DNA of 64,000 nucleotides from Sinorhizobium sp. A49 (GCF_002002725.1 NZ_MUNW01000051.1:1-64000); one strand, 5' to 3'. Positions 17,447 to 26,701 are shown, numbered from the stretch's first letter. The notes: generated by a model from the letters alone, not told the origin. Numbers and translations: made by a program.

Positions 17447-18358
17447 CTATTTCAGGAAGCCGTTCTTCTTGAGGAAGTCTTCCGCAACCGCCTTGGCCGG
17501 TTCGCCACCGACCTGTACGCGGCCGTTCAGTTCCTGCAGCGTCACCAGGTCGAGCTTCTCGAAAACCGGCTTCAGCAGGGTCTCGATCGCCGGGTTCTCC
17601 TTCAGCACCGCCTCGCGGATGATCGGTGCCGGCTGGTAGACGGGCTGCACCGACTTGTCGTCTTCCAGCACCACGAGGCCGGAAGGCGCGATGCCGCCGT
17701 CCGTGCCGTAAACCATCGCAGCATTGGCGCCGTTGGTCTGATTGGCCGCCGCAGCAATTGTCGCGGCCGTATCACCACCTGAGAGGGTGATGAGTTGTTC
17801 CGGCTTCAGCGTGAAGGCGTAGGTCGTCTGGAATGCGGGAAGAGCCGCCGCAGAGTTGACGAATTCGGACGACGCGGCAAGCACGACGCTTCCGCCGCCA
17901 GCAACATATTTGCCGAAATCGGACAGCGTCTTCAGCTTGTTGGCCTCGGCCACGTCCTTGCGCAGGCCGATCGCCCAGGTGTTGTTGGCGGGCGACGGCG
18001 TCAGCCAGACGATCTTGTTGGCGTCGTAGTCGAGCTTCTTGGCATTCTCATAGGCCTTGGCGGCATCCTTCCAGGCCGGGTCGTCTGCCTTTTCGAAGAA
18101 GAACGCCGCATTGCCGGTATATTCCGGATAGATGTCGATCTCGCCCGCGGTGATCGCCTTACGCACGACAGGGGTTGCGCCGAGCTGCACCCGGTCTACC
18201 GTCTTGATGTTGTTGGCATTCAATACGGCAAGAATGATGTTGCCGAGAACGCCGCCTTCCGTGTCGATCTTGGAGGAGACGACGACGTCGGCGCTGGCGG
18301 CTGCGGCCGTGAGCGTGAAGGCAAAGGCTGTGCCGATAAGCAGTCTGGTCAGGCGCAT
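17447..18358 (-). CDS. Osmoprotectant ABC transporter substrate-binding protein (OsmF/YehZ type, OpuAC domain)
   Basis: A 303-residue periplasmic protein with signal peptide MRLTRLLIGTAFAFTLTAAAASA and an OpuAC-type domain. VVVSSKIDTEGGVLGNIILAVLNANNIKTVDRV, IDIYPEYTGNAAFFF and ANNTWAIGLRKDVAEANKLKTLSDF are the segments that mark the YehZ/OsmF/ProX-like group binding glycine betaine, choline or carnitine. It is the first gene of the leftward operon. Aromatic residues of the betaine cage cannot be assigned with certainty. Confidence 0.92.
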   Translation of the reverse strand: MRLTRLLIGTAFAFTLTAAAASADVVVSSKIDTEGGVLGNIILAVLNANNIKTVDRVQLGATPVVRKAITAGEIDIYPEYTGNAAFFFEKADDPAWKDAAKAYENAKKLDYDANKIVWLTPSPANNTWAIGLRKDVAEANKLKTLSDFGKYVAGGGSVVLAASSEFVNSAAALPAFQTTYAFTLKPEQLITLSGGDTAATIAAAANQTNGANAAMVYGTDGGIAPSGLVVLEDDKSVQPVYQPAPIIREAVLKENPAIETLLKPVFEKLDLVTLQELNGRVQVGGEPAKAVAEDFLKKNGFLK

Positions 18359-18692
18359 GGAATTCTCCCTCGAAATTCAGTCCGGCAGTTTGATCACGGA
18401 ATAATCCCGCCGTCCGGGCAAGCCATTCCATATATGTCAGTCTCCGACGAAAAATAGGGCTGTGCGTCGCACTCGAGGCGGGCGAAAAATTCCAACATTC
18501 AGTAATGCTATTGAAAGTATAGACTACCGCATGGCGCTGCATCCGATTGACCGTTGCAATCTCCAGCGTTGTCGGTCACTTTGATCCTGGCCCGCCAGAT
18601 ACTGCGCTTTCACTCTTGGTTGCGATGCCGCTCGATCCGAACCGCCTGGGGGCTGGCGGCAAGGATTCGCCCGGCGAACGTTCGGGGAATCA
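18359..18692. other. Divergent promoter region without a gene
   Basis: The 334 bases between the osmoprotectant-binding protein (minus) and the DUF4126 gene (plus) contain no frame I believe. An imperfect 18-base palindrome TTCAGTAATGCTATTGAA at 18498-18515 lies about 140 bases upstream of the binding-protein gene and could be a regulator site; this is weak. Confidence 0.4.
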
Positions 18693-19160
18693 ATGTCGAT
18701 CTATTTTCTCGCGCTTCTTATCGGCGTGGTCGCCGGCCTTCGCGCCATGACGCCACCTGCGGCCGTCAGCATTGCGGCTGCCGCCGGATGGCTGCCGGTT
18801 TCCGCGACCTGGGCTGCCTTCTTGGGCTTCCGTTTCACACCCTATATCTTCGGGCTTCTCGCTTTGGTCGAGTTCGTCACCGACCAGCTTCCGAGCACAC
18901 CGAGCCGCAAGGTGCCACAGCAATTCGGCGCGCGCATCGTCAGCGGCGGTTTCTGCGGCGCGGTTCTCGGCACAGCCGGCGGTTCGCTGATCGGCGGCTT
19001 GATTGCCGGCATCATCGGCGCGGTGATCGGCACGCTTGGCGGCTATGAGGCCCGCAAGCGGCTGGTTGCTGCCACAGGCGGCAAGGACCTGCCGATCGCT
19101 CTGCTTGAAGATGTCGTTGCGGTGCTGCTCGCACTTTGGGTGGTGTCCTCGGTGTTATGA
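18693..19160 (+). CDS. DUF4126 family small membrane protein
   Basis: A 155-residue membrane protein with four to five hydrophobic, glycine-rich segments (FLALLIGVVAGLRAMTPPAAVS at the start, GGFCGAVLGTAGGSLIGGLIAGIIGAVIG in the middle, LEDVVAVLLALWVVSSV at the end). The RAMTPP motif after the first helix is characteristic of DUF4126. Function is unknown. ATG 18693 follows GGGGA. Its stop overlaps the start of the flavin reductase gene (ATGA), so the two are translationally coupled. Confidence 0.85.
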   Translation: MSIYFLALLIGVVAGLRAMTPPAAVSIAAAAGWLPVSATWAAFLGFRFTPYIFGLLALVEFVTDQLPSTPSRKVPQQFGARIVSGGFCGAVLGTAGGSLIGGLIAGIIGAVIGTLGGYEARKRLVAATGGKDLPIALLEDVVAVLLALWVVSSVL

Positions 19161-20533
19161 CAAAACATTTCGACGCCATCATCATCGGCGCCGGCCAGGC
19201 GGGACCATCCCTTGCCGGTCGTCTGACTGCCGCCGGCAGGTCCGTGGCGCTCATCGAGCGCAAGCTTTTCGGCGGCACCTGCGTCAACACCGGCTGCATG
19301 CCGACCAAGGCGATGGTCGCCAGCGCCTACGCAGTGCACATGGCGCGCCGCGGCGCCGACTTCGGCGTGGCAACGGGCCCTGTTTCCGTGGATTTCGAGC
19401 GCGTGATGGCGCGCAAGGACAAGGTTAGGACCGATGCCCGCACGGGCGTCGAAAATTGGCTCAAGGGAATGGAAAACTGCTCCGTCTTCGAAGGCCACGC
19501 CCAATTCGAGGACCCGCACACCATCCGGGTCGGTGAGGAAAGCCTCAGCGCCGACCAGATCTTCATCAACACCGGCGGTCGGGCCGCGACACCGGATTTT
19601 CCGGGCGTCGACGACGTGCCTTTTCTCACCAATGTGTCAATGATGGATCTGGAGGTTCTTCCAAACCACCTGATCATTGTTGGCGGCAGCTATATAGGCC
19701 TTGAGTTTGCGCAGATGTTCCGCCGCTTCGGCTCCGAGGTGACGGTGATCGAGAAAGGCCCGAGACTGATTGCGCGTGAAGACCCTGACGTTTCCGATGC
19801 CGTACTTGCAATTCTGGAGAAGGAGGGCATCCAGTTTCGTCTCAATGCCGAATGCATCCGCTTTGCAACACAGGGCGACGATGTCGCCGCTGGCGTCGAT
19901 TGCACCTCAGGCGCGCCCGAGATCACCGGCTCGCATCTGCTGCTCGCGACCGGACGGCGGCCAAACACCGACGATCTCGGCCTCGACAGGGCGGGGGTGA
20001 AGACGGACGCACGCGGTTATATCGAGGTGGATGACGCCTTGCGCACCAACGTGCCGCACATCTTCGCCATGGGCGATTGCAACGGCCGTGGCGCCTTCAC
20101 CCACACCGCCTATAACGACTTCGAGATCGTTGCTGCCAACCTGCTCGACGACGAGCCGCGGCGGGTCAGCGACCGCATCTCCACCTATGCGCTCTACATC
20201 GATCCGCCGCTCGGGCGCGCCGGCATGAGCGAGACCGAGGCGCTTAAGACCGGCCGCAAGATTGCCGTCGGCAGGCGGCCGATGACGCGTGTCGGTCGTG
20301 CGGTTGAAAAAGGCGAGACCGAGGGGTTCATGAAGGTGGTCGTCGACGCCGACAGCAAGGAGATCCTCGGCGCGTCGATCCTGGGCGCCGGCGGCGACGA
20401 AGCGGTGCAGAGCATTCTCGACGTCATGTACGCGAAAAAGCCCTACACCACGATCACCCATGCCGTGCACATCCACCCGACCGTTTCGGAACTCATCCCG
20501 ACGGTCTTCGGCGATCTTAAGCCGGTAACCTGA
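19157..20533 (+). CDS. Class I pyridine nucleotide-disulfide oxidoreductase (mercuric/glutathione reductase-like)
   Basis: A 458-residue FAD protein. The FAD motif is IIIGAGQAGPSLAGRL near the N-terminus, the redox-active pair is in FGGTCVNTGCMPTK (C-x4-C), the NAD(P) motif is VGGSYIGLEFAQMFRRFG, the second FAD motif is IFAMGDCNGRGAFTHTA, and the C-terminal active-site His-Glu dyad is in HPTVSELIPT. It lacks the N-terminal HMA domain and C-terminal Cys pair of true MerA, and it is not next to a 2-oxo acid dehydrogenase complex, so the electron acceptor is unknown. The start at 19157 overlaps the DUF4126 stop by four bases. Confidence 0.92.
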   Translation: MTKHFDAIIIGAGQAGPSLAGRLTAAGRSVALIERKLFGGTCVNTGCMPTKAMVASAYAVHMARRGADFGVATGPVSVDFERVMARKDKVRTDARTGVENWLKGMENCSVFEGHAQFEDPHTIRVGEESLSADQIFINTGGRAATPDFPGVDDVPFLTNVSMMDLEVLPNHLIIVGGSYIGLEFAQMFRRFGSEVTVIEKGPRLIAREDPDVSDAVLAILEKEGIQFRLNAECIRFATQGDDVAAGVDCTSGAPEITGSHLLLATGRRPNTDDLGLDRAGVKTDARGYIEVDDALRTNVPHIFAMGDCNGRGAFTHTAYNDFEIVAANLLDDEPRRVSDRISTYALYIDPPLGRAGMSETEALKTGRKIAVGRRPMTRVGRAVEKGETEGFMKVVVDADSKEILGASILGAGGDEAVQSILDVMYAKKPYTTITHAVHIHPTVSELIPTVFGDLKPVT

Positions 20534-20557
20534 CGGACGGGAAACCGACCGTCAGGT
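20528..20557. terminator. Bidirectional terminator hairpin between convergent genes
   Basis: ACCTGACGG (20528-20536) pairs with CCGTCAGGT (20549-20557); after an A-A mismatch three more pairs close a GAAA loop. It includes the stop of the reductase and ends seven bases before the M20 gene stop. The plus side continues with GTTCGTTC. Confidence 0.7.
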
Positions 20558-20563
20558 GTTCGT

Positions 20564-21715
20564 TCAGACCAGTGCAGAGCGTGCGAGATGGTAGAAATAC
20601 ATCGCACCGCGCTCGAGGATGTCGTCGTTGAAGTCGTAACGCGTTGTGTGCAGCCCGCTACTGTCGCCGTTGCCGATCAGCACATAGGCGCCCGGGACCT
20701 TTTCCAACAGGAAGGAGAAGTCCTCGCTGCCCATCAGCGGTTCTGCGAGTTCGACGAATGAACCCTCGCCGAACTTTTCGTTGATCACGGTACGGGCGTG
20801 GTCGACGGCATCCGCATTGTTGATGGTCGCCGGATAGCCGACCTGCCAACCGAAGGTGACATCGGCATTAAAGCTCTGCGCCTGGAAACGGGCGATCTGC
20901 TCGACGCGCTCCTGCAACTGCTTTCGCACGACCGGATCCATCGCCCGCATGCTGATCTCCAGCACGGCGGTATCGGGAATGATGTTCGAGGCCGAGCCGG
21001 ATTGGAACGAGCCCACCGTCACGACAGAAGGCTGATGCGGCGAGACGTTGCGCGACACAAGCGTCTGCAGTGCCATGACGATGCTTGAGCCGACGACGAC
21101 GGGGTCGACCGTAAGTTCCGGCTGCGCCCCATGGCCACCCTTGCCCTTGATCGTCAGCGTCAGCACGTCGATCGACGCGGCCATGGCGCCCGCACGGGTC
21201 GAGAAAGTGCCGGCCGGCAGGCCCGGCCAGTTGTGAAGTGCAAAGACGCGCTCGCAGGGAAAGCGCTCGAACAGACCGTCATCGATCATCAGCTTGCCGC
21301 CGCCGAAATTTTCCTCGGCGGGCTGGAAGATCAGATGCACTGTGCCGTTGAAGCTTGCATCCTGCGACAGTGCCCAGGCCGCACCGAGCAGCATGCTCGT
21401 ATGACCGTCATGGCCACAGGCATGCATGGCGCCCGGATGTTTACTCTCATAGGCGAGCCCGGTTTCTTCCTGCATCGGCAACGCGTCCATGTCGGCGCGA
21501 AAGCCGATCGAACGGTTGCTGTTGCCGCGCTTGAGCGTCGCGACGATGCCCGTCGTCGCCAATCCGCGCGTCACCTCGAAGCCCCAGGACTGCAGCAGGC
21601 CGGCGACGAATTCGGAGGTCTTGACCTCTGAGAGGCCGATTTCCGGCATCTGGTGCAGTTCGTGGCGGATGTTGACGAGTTCGGGCAGGAACTCCGACAG
21701 GGTTGCGTCACGCAT
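20564..21715 (-). CDS. M20 family amidohydrolase (aminoacylase/hippurate hydrolase type)
   Basis: A 383-residue metal-dependent amidohydrolase. The hallmark HACGHDGHTSML carries Cys100, His101, Asp102 and His105; GFRADMDALPMQEETGL (about 71-87) and EENFGGGKLMIDDGLFERFP are typical of N-acyl-amino-acid amidohydrolases. It should release an amino acid from an N-acyl or amide conjugate. ATG 21715 has GAGGAGAG upstream. It is the last gene of the methylarginine/arginine operon, 11 bases after the ATPase, so a likely substrate is an N-acylated arginine, citrulline or ornithine; this is inference. Confidence 0.92.
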   Translation of the reverse strand: MRDATLSEFLPELVNIRHELHQMPEIGLSEVKTSEFVAGLLQSWGFEVTRGLATTGIVATLKRGNSNRSIGFRADMDALPMQEETGLAYESKHPGAMHACGHDGHTSMLLGAAWALSQDASFNGTVHLIFQPAEENFGGGKLMIDDGLFERFPCERVFALHNWPGLPAGTFSTRAGAMAASIDVLTLTIKGKGGHGAQPELTVDPVVVGSSIVMALQTLVSRNVSPHQPSVVTVGSFQSGSASNIIPDTAVLEISMRAMDPVVRKQLQERVEQIARFQAQSFNADVTFGWQVGYPATINNADAVDHARTVINEKFGEGSFVELAEPLMGSEDFSFLLEKVPGAYVLIGNGDSSGLHTTRYDFNDDILERGAMYFYHLARSALV

Positions 21716-21725
21716 GGGTCTCTCC

Positions 21726-22490
21726 TCAGGCCATCTGCAGGAACTGGCGCAGGCGCGCCGATTTCGGGTCACGCATGACCTGCGACGGGGCGCCGCGTTC
21801 CTCGACGAGCCCCTTGTGAAGGAAGATGACCTCGCTGGAGATGTCGCGCGCCAGCGACATTTCGTGCGTCACCATCACCATGGTGCGCCCCTCCTCCGCC
21901 AGCTTCTTGATCACCAGCAGCACCTCGTTGACAAGTTCCGGGTCGAGCGCAGAGGTCGGCTCGTCGAAGAGCATGACCTCGGGCTTCATCGCCAAGGCGC
22001 GCGCGATCGCCGCGCGCTGCTGCTGGCCGCCCGAGAGCTGGTTGGGATAGTGATCGCGCTTCGGCGTGATCCCGACCTTCTCCATCAGCACCTCGGCCTC
22101 GCCCACCGCGTCCTTGCGGGTCATGCCGAGCACATGCATCGGTCCTTCGATGATGTTTTCGAGGATGGTCTTGTGGGACCAGAGGTTGAAGCTCTGGAAC
22201 ACCATGCCGAGGCGGGTGCGGATATGTTCGAGCTGACGCTTGTCGGCGGCAACGAGCTTGCCGTCCTTGCCCTTCACCGTCCGGATGACTTCACCCGAGA
22301 CCGTGATTTCGCCCTCATCCGGCGTTTCGAGATAGTTGATGCAGCGCAGAAGCGTGCTCTTGCCTGAGCCGCTGCTGCCGATCAGCGAAATGACGTCTCC
22401 GGATTTCGCTTCGAACGAAACGCCCTTCAGCACCTCAACCGAGCCGAAGCTCTTATGGATGTTGTTCACAGACAGTGCGGTTGCGACCAT
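21726..22490 (-). CDS. Polar amino-acid ABC transporter ATP-binding protein (HisP/OccP type)
   Basis: A 254-residue ATPase. Walker [10 protein letters not shown] is at about 37-45, the signature [21 protein letters not shown], Walker [16 protein letters not shown], and the switch [12 protein letters not shown]. The insert [34 protein letters not shown] is typical of HisP-like proteins of basic amino-acid importers. It lies after the two permeases, 37 bases downstream of HisM, and before the M20 gene. Confidence 0.94.
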   Translation of the reverse strand: MVATALSVNNIHKSFGSVEVLKGVSFEAKSGDVISLIGSSGSGKSTLLRCINYLETPDEGEITVSGEVIRTVKGKDGKLVAADKRQLEHIRTRLGMVFQSFNLWSHKTILENIIEGPMHVLGMTRKDAVGEAEVLMEKVGITPKRDHYPNQLSGGQQQRAAIARALAMKPEVMLFDEPTSALDPELVNEVLLVIKKLAEEGRTMVMVTHEMSLARDISSEVIFLHKGLVEERGAPSQVMRDPKSARLRQFLQMA

Positions 22491-22527
22491 CGTCGTTCCT
22501 CCTGTGGCGCGATTGCGCGCCTTGTCT

Positions 22528-23229
22528 TTATGCCTTCGCCGTGCGGTAGCGGGTCAGCCGCTTTTCGACGACGTTCATGACCCGCGTCAGAATGAAGACG
22601 ACGGTGAAATAGATGATGCCGGCGGCGATCAACGGTTCGAAGATCAACAGCGACTGGCGCTGCAGCATGCGCGCAGTACCCATCAGCTCAAGAATGGTGA
22701 TCGTCGAAGCGAGCGATGTCGTCTTCAACAGGATGATCAGATCGCCCGTCAGAACAGGCAGGCAGGACCGCAGCGCCTGCGGCAGGGTGATGCGCCGAAG
22801 GATCAGCGAGGAGCGCATGCCGATTGATTTCGCCGCCTCGATCTGCCCGCGCGGGATCGCCTTGATCGCGCCGCGGATGACTTCGGCATTGTAGGCCGCC
22901 TGATTGAGGCTGAGCGCAAAGATCGCGTACCACAGGCCGTCGCGAAGATACGGCCACAGGAAGCTGTGGCGAACCCAGGTTCCCGGCAAGACCTGCCCGA
23001 GACCATAATAGACGAGGTAGATCTGCACCAGCAGCGGCGTGCCGCGAAACGCGAAGGTGAAGACATAGGCCGGCATCGACAGGAGGCGGCGGGTCGAAAG
23101 CCTCGCAAGCGCGACAAGCGTGCCGATGACCAGGCCGAAGATGCCGGCAACGACCGTCAAAAGCAGCGTGAGCGGCGTCGCCTTGATGAGGGCCGGCAGG
23201 AAGCCGATGACGTTGGAGATCGTTTCCAT
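22528..23229 (-). CDS. Polar amino-acid ABC transporter permease (HisM type)
   Basis: A 233-residue permease starting METISNVIGFLPALIKATPLTLLLTVVAG. It has the HisM/GlnP pattern: FAFRGTPLLVQIYLVYYGLGQVLPG, AYNAEVIRGAIKAIPRGQIEAAKSIGMRSSLILRRITLPQALR as EAA loop, and a C-terminal helix pair. The ATG at 23229 overlaps the HisQ stop by one base (TGATG), and a longer open frame upstream is only the shadow of HisQ. It forms the pore with HisQ. Confidence 0.93.
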   Translation of the reverse strand: METISNVIGFLPALIKATPLTLLLTVVAGIFGLVIGTLVALARLSTRRLLSMPAYVFTFAFRGTPLLVQIYLVYYGLGQVLPGTWVRHSFLWPYLRDGLWYAIFALSLNQAAYNAEVIRGAIKAIPRGQIEAAKSIGMRSSLILRRITLPQALRSCLPVLTGDLIILLKTTSLASTITILELMGTARMLQRQSLLIFEPLIAAGIIYFTVVFILTRVMNVVEKRLTRYRTAKA

Positions 23230-23942
23230 CAATGGTGCCCCCGGTTCAGGCGGCGTTCGATCTGGGCGATCACCAAGGCCGAGACGAGCGTGATCAGCAG
23301 GAACAGGACGGCCGTCAGCCCGTAGAAGAAGATGTATTGCTTGGTGCCGGCGGCAGCGCGGTAGCCCGTGTAAAGCAACTCGCTGAACGAGCCGAGCACG
23401 CTGATGATCGCGCTTTCCTTGGTGATCGAAAGCCAGAGATTGCCCATGCCAGGCACGGCGTGGCGCATCATCTGCGGAAGCACAATACGGGTGAAGACTT
23501 TGCGCGGCCGCATTCCGATCGAAACCGCGGCCTCGATCTGCCCCGGAGGGACAGCAAGAAAGGCCGAACGCAGCACTTCCGTCATGAAGGCGCCGGAGAC
23601 GAAGGCAAGCGCGATGATGGCCGCCCAGAAGGAGCTGAACTGGAAGGTCTCGGCGACGAGGCCGAAATGCTTCAACAGGCGCTCGGCGCCACTTGCGACC
23701 GAGAAATAAAGAAGCAGGATGACCAGGAGTTCGGGAAGCGAACGCACGACCGTGGTGTAGATATCGGCTAGAAGGCGGGGAAGACGGTGCTTCGACAGCT
23801 TGCCGGCAGCGCCCAACAGACCGAAGACGACCGCGACCGCATAAGCGACCACCGAGACCTGCAGCGTCATCACCAGGCCCCAGGCGAAATCGTCGCCCCA
23901 GCCCTCGCCGCCCCAGGCAAGCAATTGCCAGTAATACTCCAT
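23229..23942 (-). CDS. Polar amino-acid ABC transporter permease (HisQ type)
   Basis: A 237-residue permease (MEYYWQLLAWGGEGWGDDFAWGLVMTLQVS) with five to six hydrophobic helices and an EAA loop AVPPGQIEAAVSIGMRPRKVFTRIVLPQMMRHAVPGMGN. VVRSLPELLVILLLYF corresponds to the RGTP region, with RSLP instead. It follows the binding protein after a hairpin and overlaps HisM by one base. Confidence 0.93.
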   Translation of the reverse strand: MEYYWQLLAWGGEGWGDDFAWGLVMTLQVSVVAYAVAVVFGLLGAAGKLSKHRLPRLLADIYTTVVRSLPELLVILLLYFSVASGAERLLKHFGLVAETFQFSSFWAAIIALAFVSGAFMTEVLRSAFLAVPPGQIEAAVSIGMRPRKVFTRIVLPQMMRHAVPGMGNLWLSITKESAIISVLGSFSELLYTGYRAAAGTKQYIFFYGLTAVLFLLITLVSALVIAQIERRLNRGHH

Positions 23943-24020
23943 CCGTCGCTACCTGTTCCCGATTGGTGTCGTCAGCCAAGGGCTGCGATGATGCCCGGAC
24001 ACTGCGGTCCGTTCGGCAAT

Positions 24021-24051
24021 CGAGGGCGAAGGGCTCGGCCCGACGCCCTCG
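24021..24051 (-). other. Intercistronic hairpin after the amino-acid-binding protein
   Basis: CGAGGGCG (24021-24028) pairs perfectly with CGCCCTCG (24044-24051), with GGGC/GCCC inside the loop. It starts 12 bases after the binding-protein stop and has no U-tract, so it probably stabilises the upstream message. Confidence 0.6.
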
Positions 24052-24063
24052 AAAATGTCTGAC

Positions 24064-24864
24064 TTACTTCTTGCCGAAGATCCACTTGTCGACGAGCGTC
24101 TTGACCTGGCCGTCCTTTTCGAGGGCGGCGAGACCGGCATTGATCTTCTCGAGCGTCGCGGCATCGCCCTTGCGCACGGCATAGGCAACGCCCTCGCCGA
24201 GAACGGCGTTCTTCGGAACCTCGACCTTGACTTCGTAGTTGGCGCCATCTGGCGACTTCAGGAACGTCTGGATGTAGAGATCCGGGATCAGCACGTAGTC
24301 GACGCGGCCGGCGACGAGATCGGCAACCGAGTTGTCGGCGGTGTCGTAGCTCTTTGCTTCTGCGCCCGGCAGGTACTTGGCGACATAGGCCGATTGCACG
24401 CTCGAGGTCTGGACGCCGATGATCTTGCCCTCGACGCTGGCCGGATCGATGATCTGGCCACCACCGTCAGCAGCGTCGACCGTCTTGATCTCGCTGGTGT
24501 CGGACTTTGCGCCAACGAAGGACGTACCCTCGGTGTAGTAGGGCGTCGAGAAATCGACGACCTTGCGGCGCTCATCGGTGATCGAGAAAGCACCGATGAT
24601 GAAATCGACCTTGTTTTCCTTCAGCGAAGGAATGAGGCCATCCCACGCCATCTGGTTGATGTCGCACTTCACGGCCATCTTTTCGCAGAGCGCGCGGGAC
24701 AGGTCCGCTTCGAGGCCTTCCCATTCGCCGCCGGCGTTGACCTGCGTAAACGGCATGTAGGGCTCCGGCGTCATGCCCAGGCGCAGCGTGTCCTCGGCGA
24801 AAGCAGCGCTTGCCGCCATGGAAAGGGCGATCCCTGCAAACAGGGCCTTCTTGAACGTTGTCAT
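24064..24864 (-). CDS. Amino-acid ABC transporter substrate-binding protein (basic amino-acid type)
   Basis: A 266-residue periplasmic protein with signal peptide MTTFKKALFAGIALSMAASAAFA. The mature protein follows the family 3 fold: LRLGMTPEPYMPFTQVNAGGEWEGLEADLSRALCEKM, DGLIPSLKENKVDFIIGAFSITDERRKVVDFSTPYY, and a C-terminal EKINAGLAALEKDGQVKTLVDKWI. The presence of DDAH, CtlX and ornithine cyclodeaminase suggests arginine, methylarginine, citrulline or ornithine as ligand. Start ATG 24864 is 29 bases after DDAH in the same operon. Confidence 0.93.
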   Translation of the reverse strand: MTTFKKALFAGIALSMAASAAFAEDTLRLGMTPEPYMPFTQVNAGGEWEGLEADLSRALCEKMAVKCDINQMAWDGLIPSLKENKVDFIIGAFSITDERRKVVDFSTPYYTEGTSFVGAKSDTSEIKTVDAADGGGQIIDPASVEGKIIGVQTSSVQSAYVAKYLPGAEAKSYDTADNSVADLVAGRVDYVLIPDLYIQTFLKSPDGANYEVKVEVPKNAVLGEGVAYAVRKGDAATLEKINAGLAALEKDGQVKTLVDKWIFGKK

Positions 24865-24893
24865 GATGTTTCCTCCGCGAAAATATGTCTGGA

Positions 24894-25697
24894 TCAGAGC
24901 GTGTTGCTGAACCAGCGCAGCGACATGCAGGACAGGCCCGCGTCGATCTTGCCGATTTCAGTCGTCTTCATCGGCACGACCTTGTAGCCGAGCTTGTCGA
25001 GCATCTCGATCGTGCGCGGGAAGTCCGAGCCGACCATGACGACATCGTTGACGCGCAGCGCATTGGCCGCTGGTTCTTCACCCTCGGGAATGATCACCTG
25101 CTTGAAGCGGTCGAATACGCCCGACTTGGCGAGACGAGCGGTCGACAGCACGGTCTCTTCGTCGAGCAGCGAGCAATCGGTCTTGAAATGCAGCACGCCT
25201 TCCGGGGTGGCGACGATCTCGCTCTTGCGGCCGAGCTTGTCGAGGCAGGCCTGCAGCGCTTCGGCGCCGACCTTGTCGGTGCGGGCTGAAAGGCCGATCA
25301 TCACGCTTTCGCGGGTCGTCAGCACGTCGCCGCCGTCGGCAAGGCCGCTGCCAGGCAGGTCAAGAACGGTCTCGAACATCGCGCGAAGCGTCGGTTCGAT
25401 CTCGATGGTTTCCTTGACGCGGGTCGCAGCACCCGGGCGAAGCAGGATCGCGCCTTCGGTGAAGACCAGCGCCGGATCTTCGACGAAGATGGAGTCCGGG
25501 AAGGCTTCGAGCGCCGGAAGAACGGTGACCTTGACGCCCGCATCCTTCATCGCAGCTATGTAGGTATCGTGCTCGGCCTTCACGCCTTCATAGGTCGGAT
25601 TGCCGCGGTCATCGGCACGCAGGCCGTTGACGACGGTGGTCGAGGGCGTGCGGACGATGATGTTGTTGAAATTGTAGACGGGGCGTGCTTGCGACAT
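24894..25697 (-). CDS. Dimethylarginine dimethylaminohydrolase (DDAH)-like amidinotransferase-fold hydrolase
   Basis: A 267-residue protein of the guanidino-group-modifying superfamily. Known bacterial DDAHs turn asymmetric dimethylarginine or monomethylarginine into citrulline plus an amine. Visible are FPDSIFVEDPALVF (about 67-79), GLADGGDVL (118-126), His170 in LHFKTDCSLL and Cys257 in AGLSCMSLRWF near the end, matching the catalytic His and Cys; the length fits DDAH rather than the 400-residue arginine deiminase. ATG 25697 has AAAGG upstream. It lies between CtlX and the binding protein. Activity on plain arginine cannot be excluded. Confidence 0.88.
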   Translation of the reverse strand: MSQARPVYNFNNIIVRTPSTTVVNGLRADDRGNPTYEGVKAEHDTYIAAMKDAGVKVTVLPALEAFPDSIFVEDPALVFTEGAILLRPGAATRVKETIEIEPTLRAMFETVLDLPGSGLADGGDVLTTRESVMIGLSARTDKVGAEALQACLDKLGRKSEIVATPEGVLHFKTDCSLLDEETVLSTARLAKSGVFDRFKQVIIPEGEEPAANALRVNDVVMVGSDFPRTIEMLDKLGYKVVPMKTTEIGKIDAGLSCMSLRWFSNTL

Positions 25698-25728
25698 TTG
25701 TAGTACCTTTGGCTTGGATGAGGTGCTT

Positions 25729-26700
25729 CTATCGATCGGATGTGGCGGCGTAAAGCTTTTGCGTACCGGCGGGTTCTCTGCGCGACAAATGCACGCCGGC
25801 GAGCATGCAGCGCACTGAGCCACCGGCAAGCTCGATCGTCGGCACGTCGAAGGCGAGCACGCGGGCCGAAGCCTCAAGCGCCTTGACCTGGTCCGGCCGA
25901 AGTGACGCAAGCGCCCGCGCCGACATCACGACGACACGGCCATCGGCGCCGTCGAGCTCGATCGCGTTGCCGGCAAAATTCTCGATCTGATCGATCGTGA
26001 GATCGATGACCTGCCGGCCCGCTTCCTCCAGGCGCGCGCAAATCTCCTGCCGCCGCGCGACATCGGGGATCATGCTGGTGCCGATCAGCGCGAAATCCGT
26101 ACCGATGCACATCAGCACGTTGGTATGGTAGATCGAATTGCCGTTGCGGTCGACCGCACCGAACACCATCGGCTCGAAATTGAAGTGGGTGCAGAAGCGC
26201 TCCAACGCCACCTCGTTCGTGCGGTTCGATCGCGCTGCATAGGCCACGCGTCCGATATGGTCGAGCACCATCGCGCCGGTGCCTTCAAGGTAAACGCCAT
26301 CTTTTTCGAGACCGGAATAGTCGATCACGTCCTGGACGCGATACTCGTTCTTGAGCATCTCGATGATGTCGGCGCGGCGTTCGCTCTGGCGGCTTTCCGA
26401 ATACATCGGATAGATCGCCACGTGTCCGCCCGAATGGGTGGAGAACCAGTTGTTCGGAAATACCGAGTCCGGACGCGTCATCGTCTCGTCTTCGAACAGG
26501 TGGACGGCGACGCCGGCGACCGACAGACCTTCAGCCATGCGCGTCACCTCGTCGAAGGCGGCTGTTGCGATCGCCGAGGGCTTGCGCGCCTCGTCTGTCG
26601 ACTGAAAGGCGTTGTCCTTGGCCGTCATCGGGTTCGGGCCGAAATGGTGCGGACGGATCATCACGACGCCCTTGGGCGCCTGTACGGACAGTCTCTTCAT
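25729..26700 (-). CDS. ctlX: Citrulline utilization hydrolase CtlX-type amidinotransferase-fold protein
   Basis: A 323-residue guanidino-superfamily protein of the CtlX group (citrulline ureidase; citrulline to ornithine, CO2 and ammonia). Key segments are VVMIRPHHFGPNPMTAKDNAFQ at the start, DSVFPNNWFSTHSGGHVAIYPM, GVYLEGTGAMVLDH with the conserved acid, NSIYHTNVLMCIG with the catalytic His, and Cys298 in GGSVRCMLAGVHL near the end. ATG 26700 (MKRLSVQAPKG) has GGAGCG upstream; a start 24 bases earlier would overlap the cyclodeaminase. It begins one base after the cyclodeaminase stop and precedes DDAH, linking citrulline to ornithine in the inferred route. Confidence 0.88.
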   Translation of the reverse strand: MKRLSVQAPKGVVMIRPHHFGPNPMTAKDNAFQSTDEARKPSAIATAAFDEVTRMAEGLSVAGVAVHLFEDETMTRPDSVFPNNWFSTHSGGHVAIYPMYSESRQSERRADIIEMLKNEYRVQDVIDYSGLEKDGVYLEGTGAMVLDHIGRVAYAARSNRTNEVALERFCTHFNFEPMVFGAVDRNGNSIYHTNVLMCIGTDFALIGTSMIPDVARRQEICARLEEAGRQVIDLTIDQIENFAGNAIELDGADGRVVVMSARALASLRPDQVKALEASARVLAFDVPTIELAGGSVRCMLAGVHLSRREPAGTQKLYAATSDR

Positions 26701-26701
26701 T

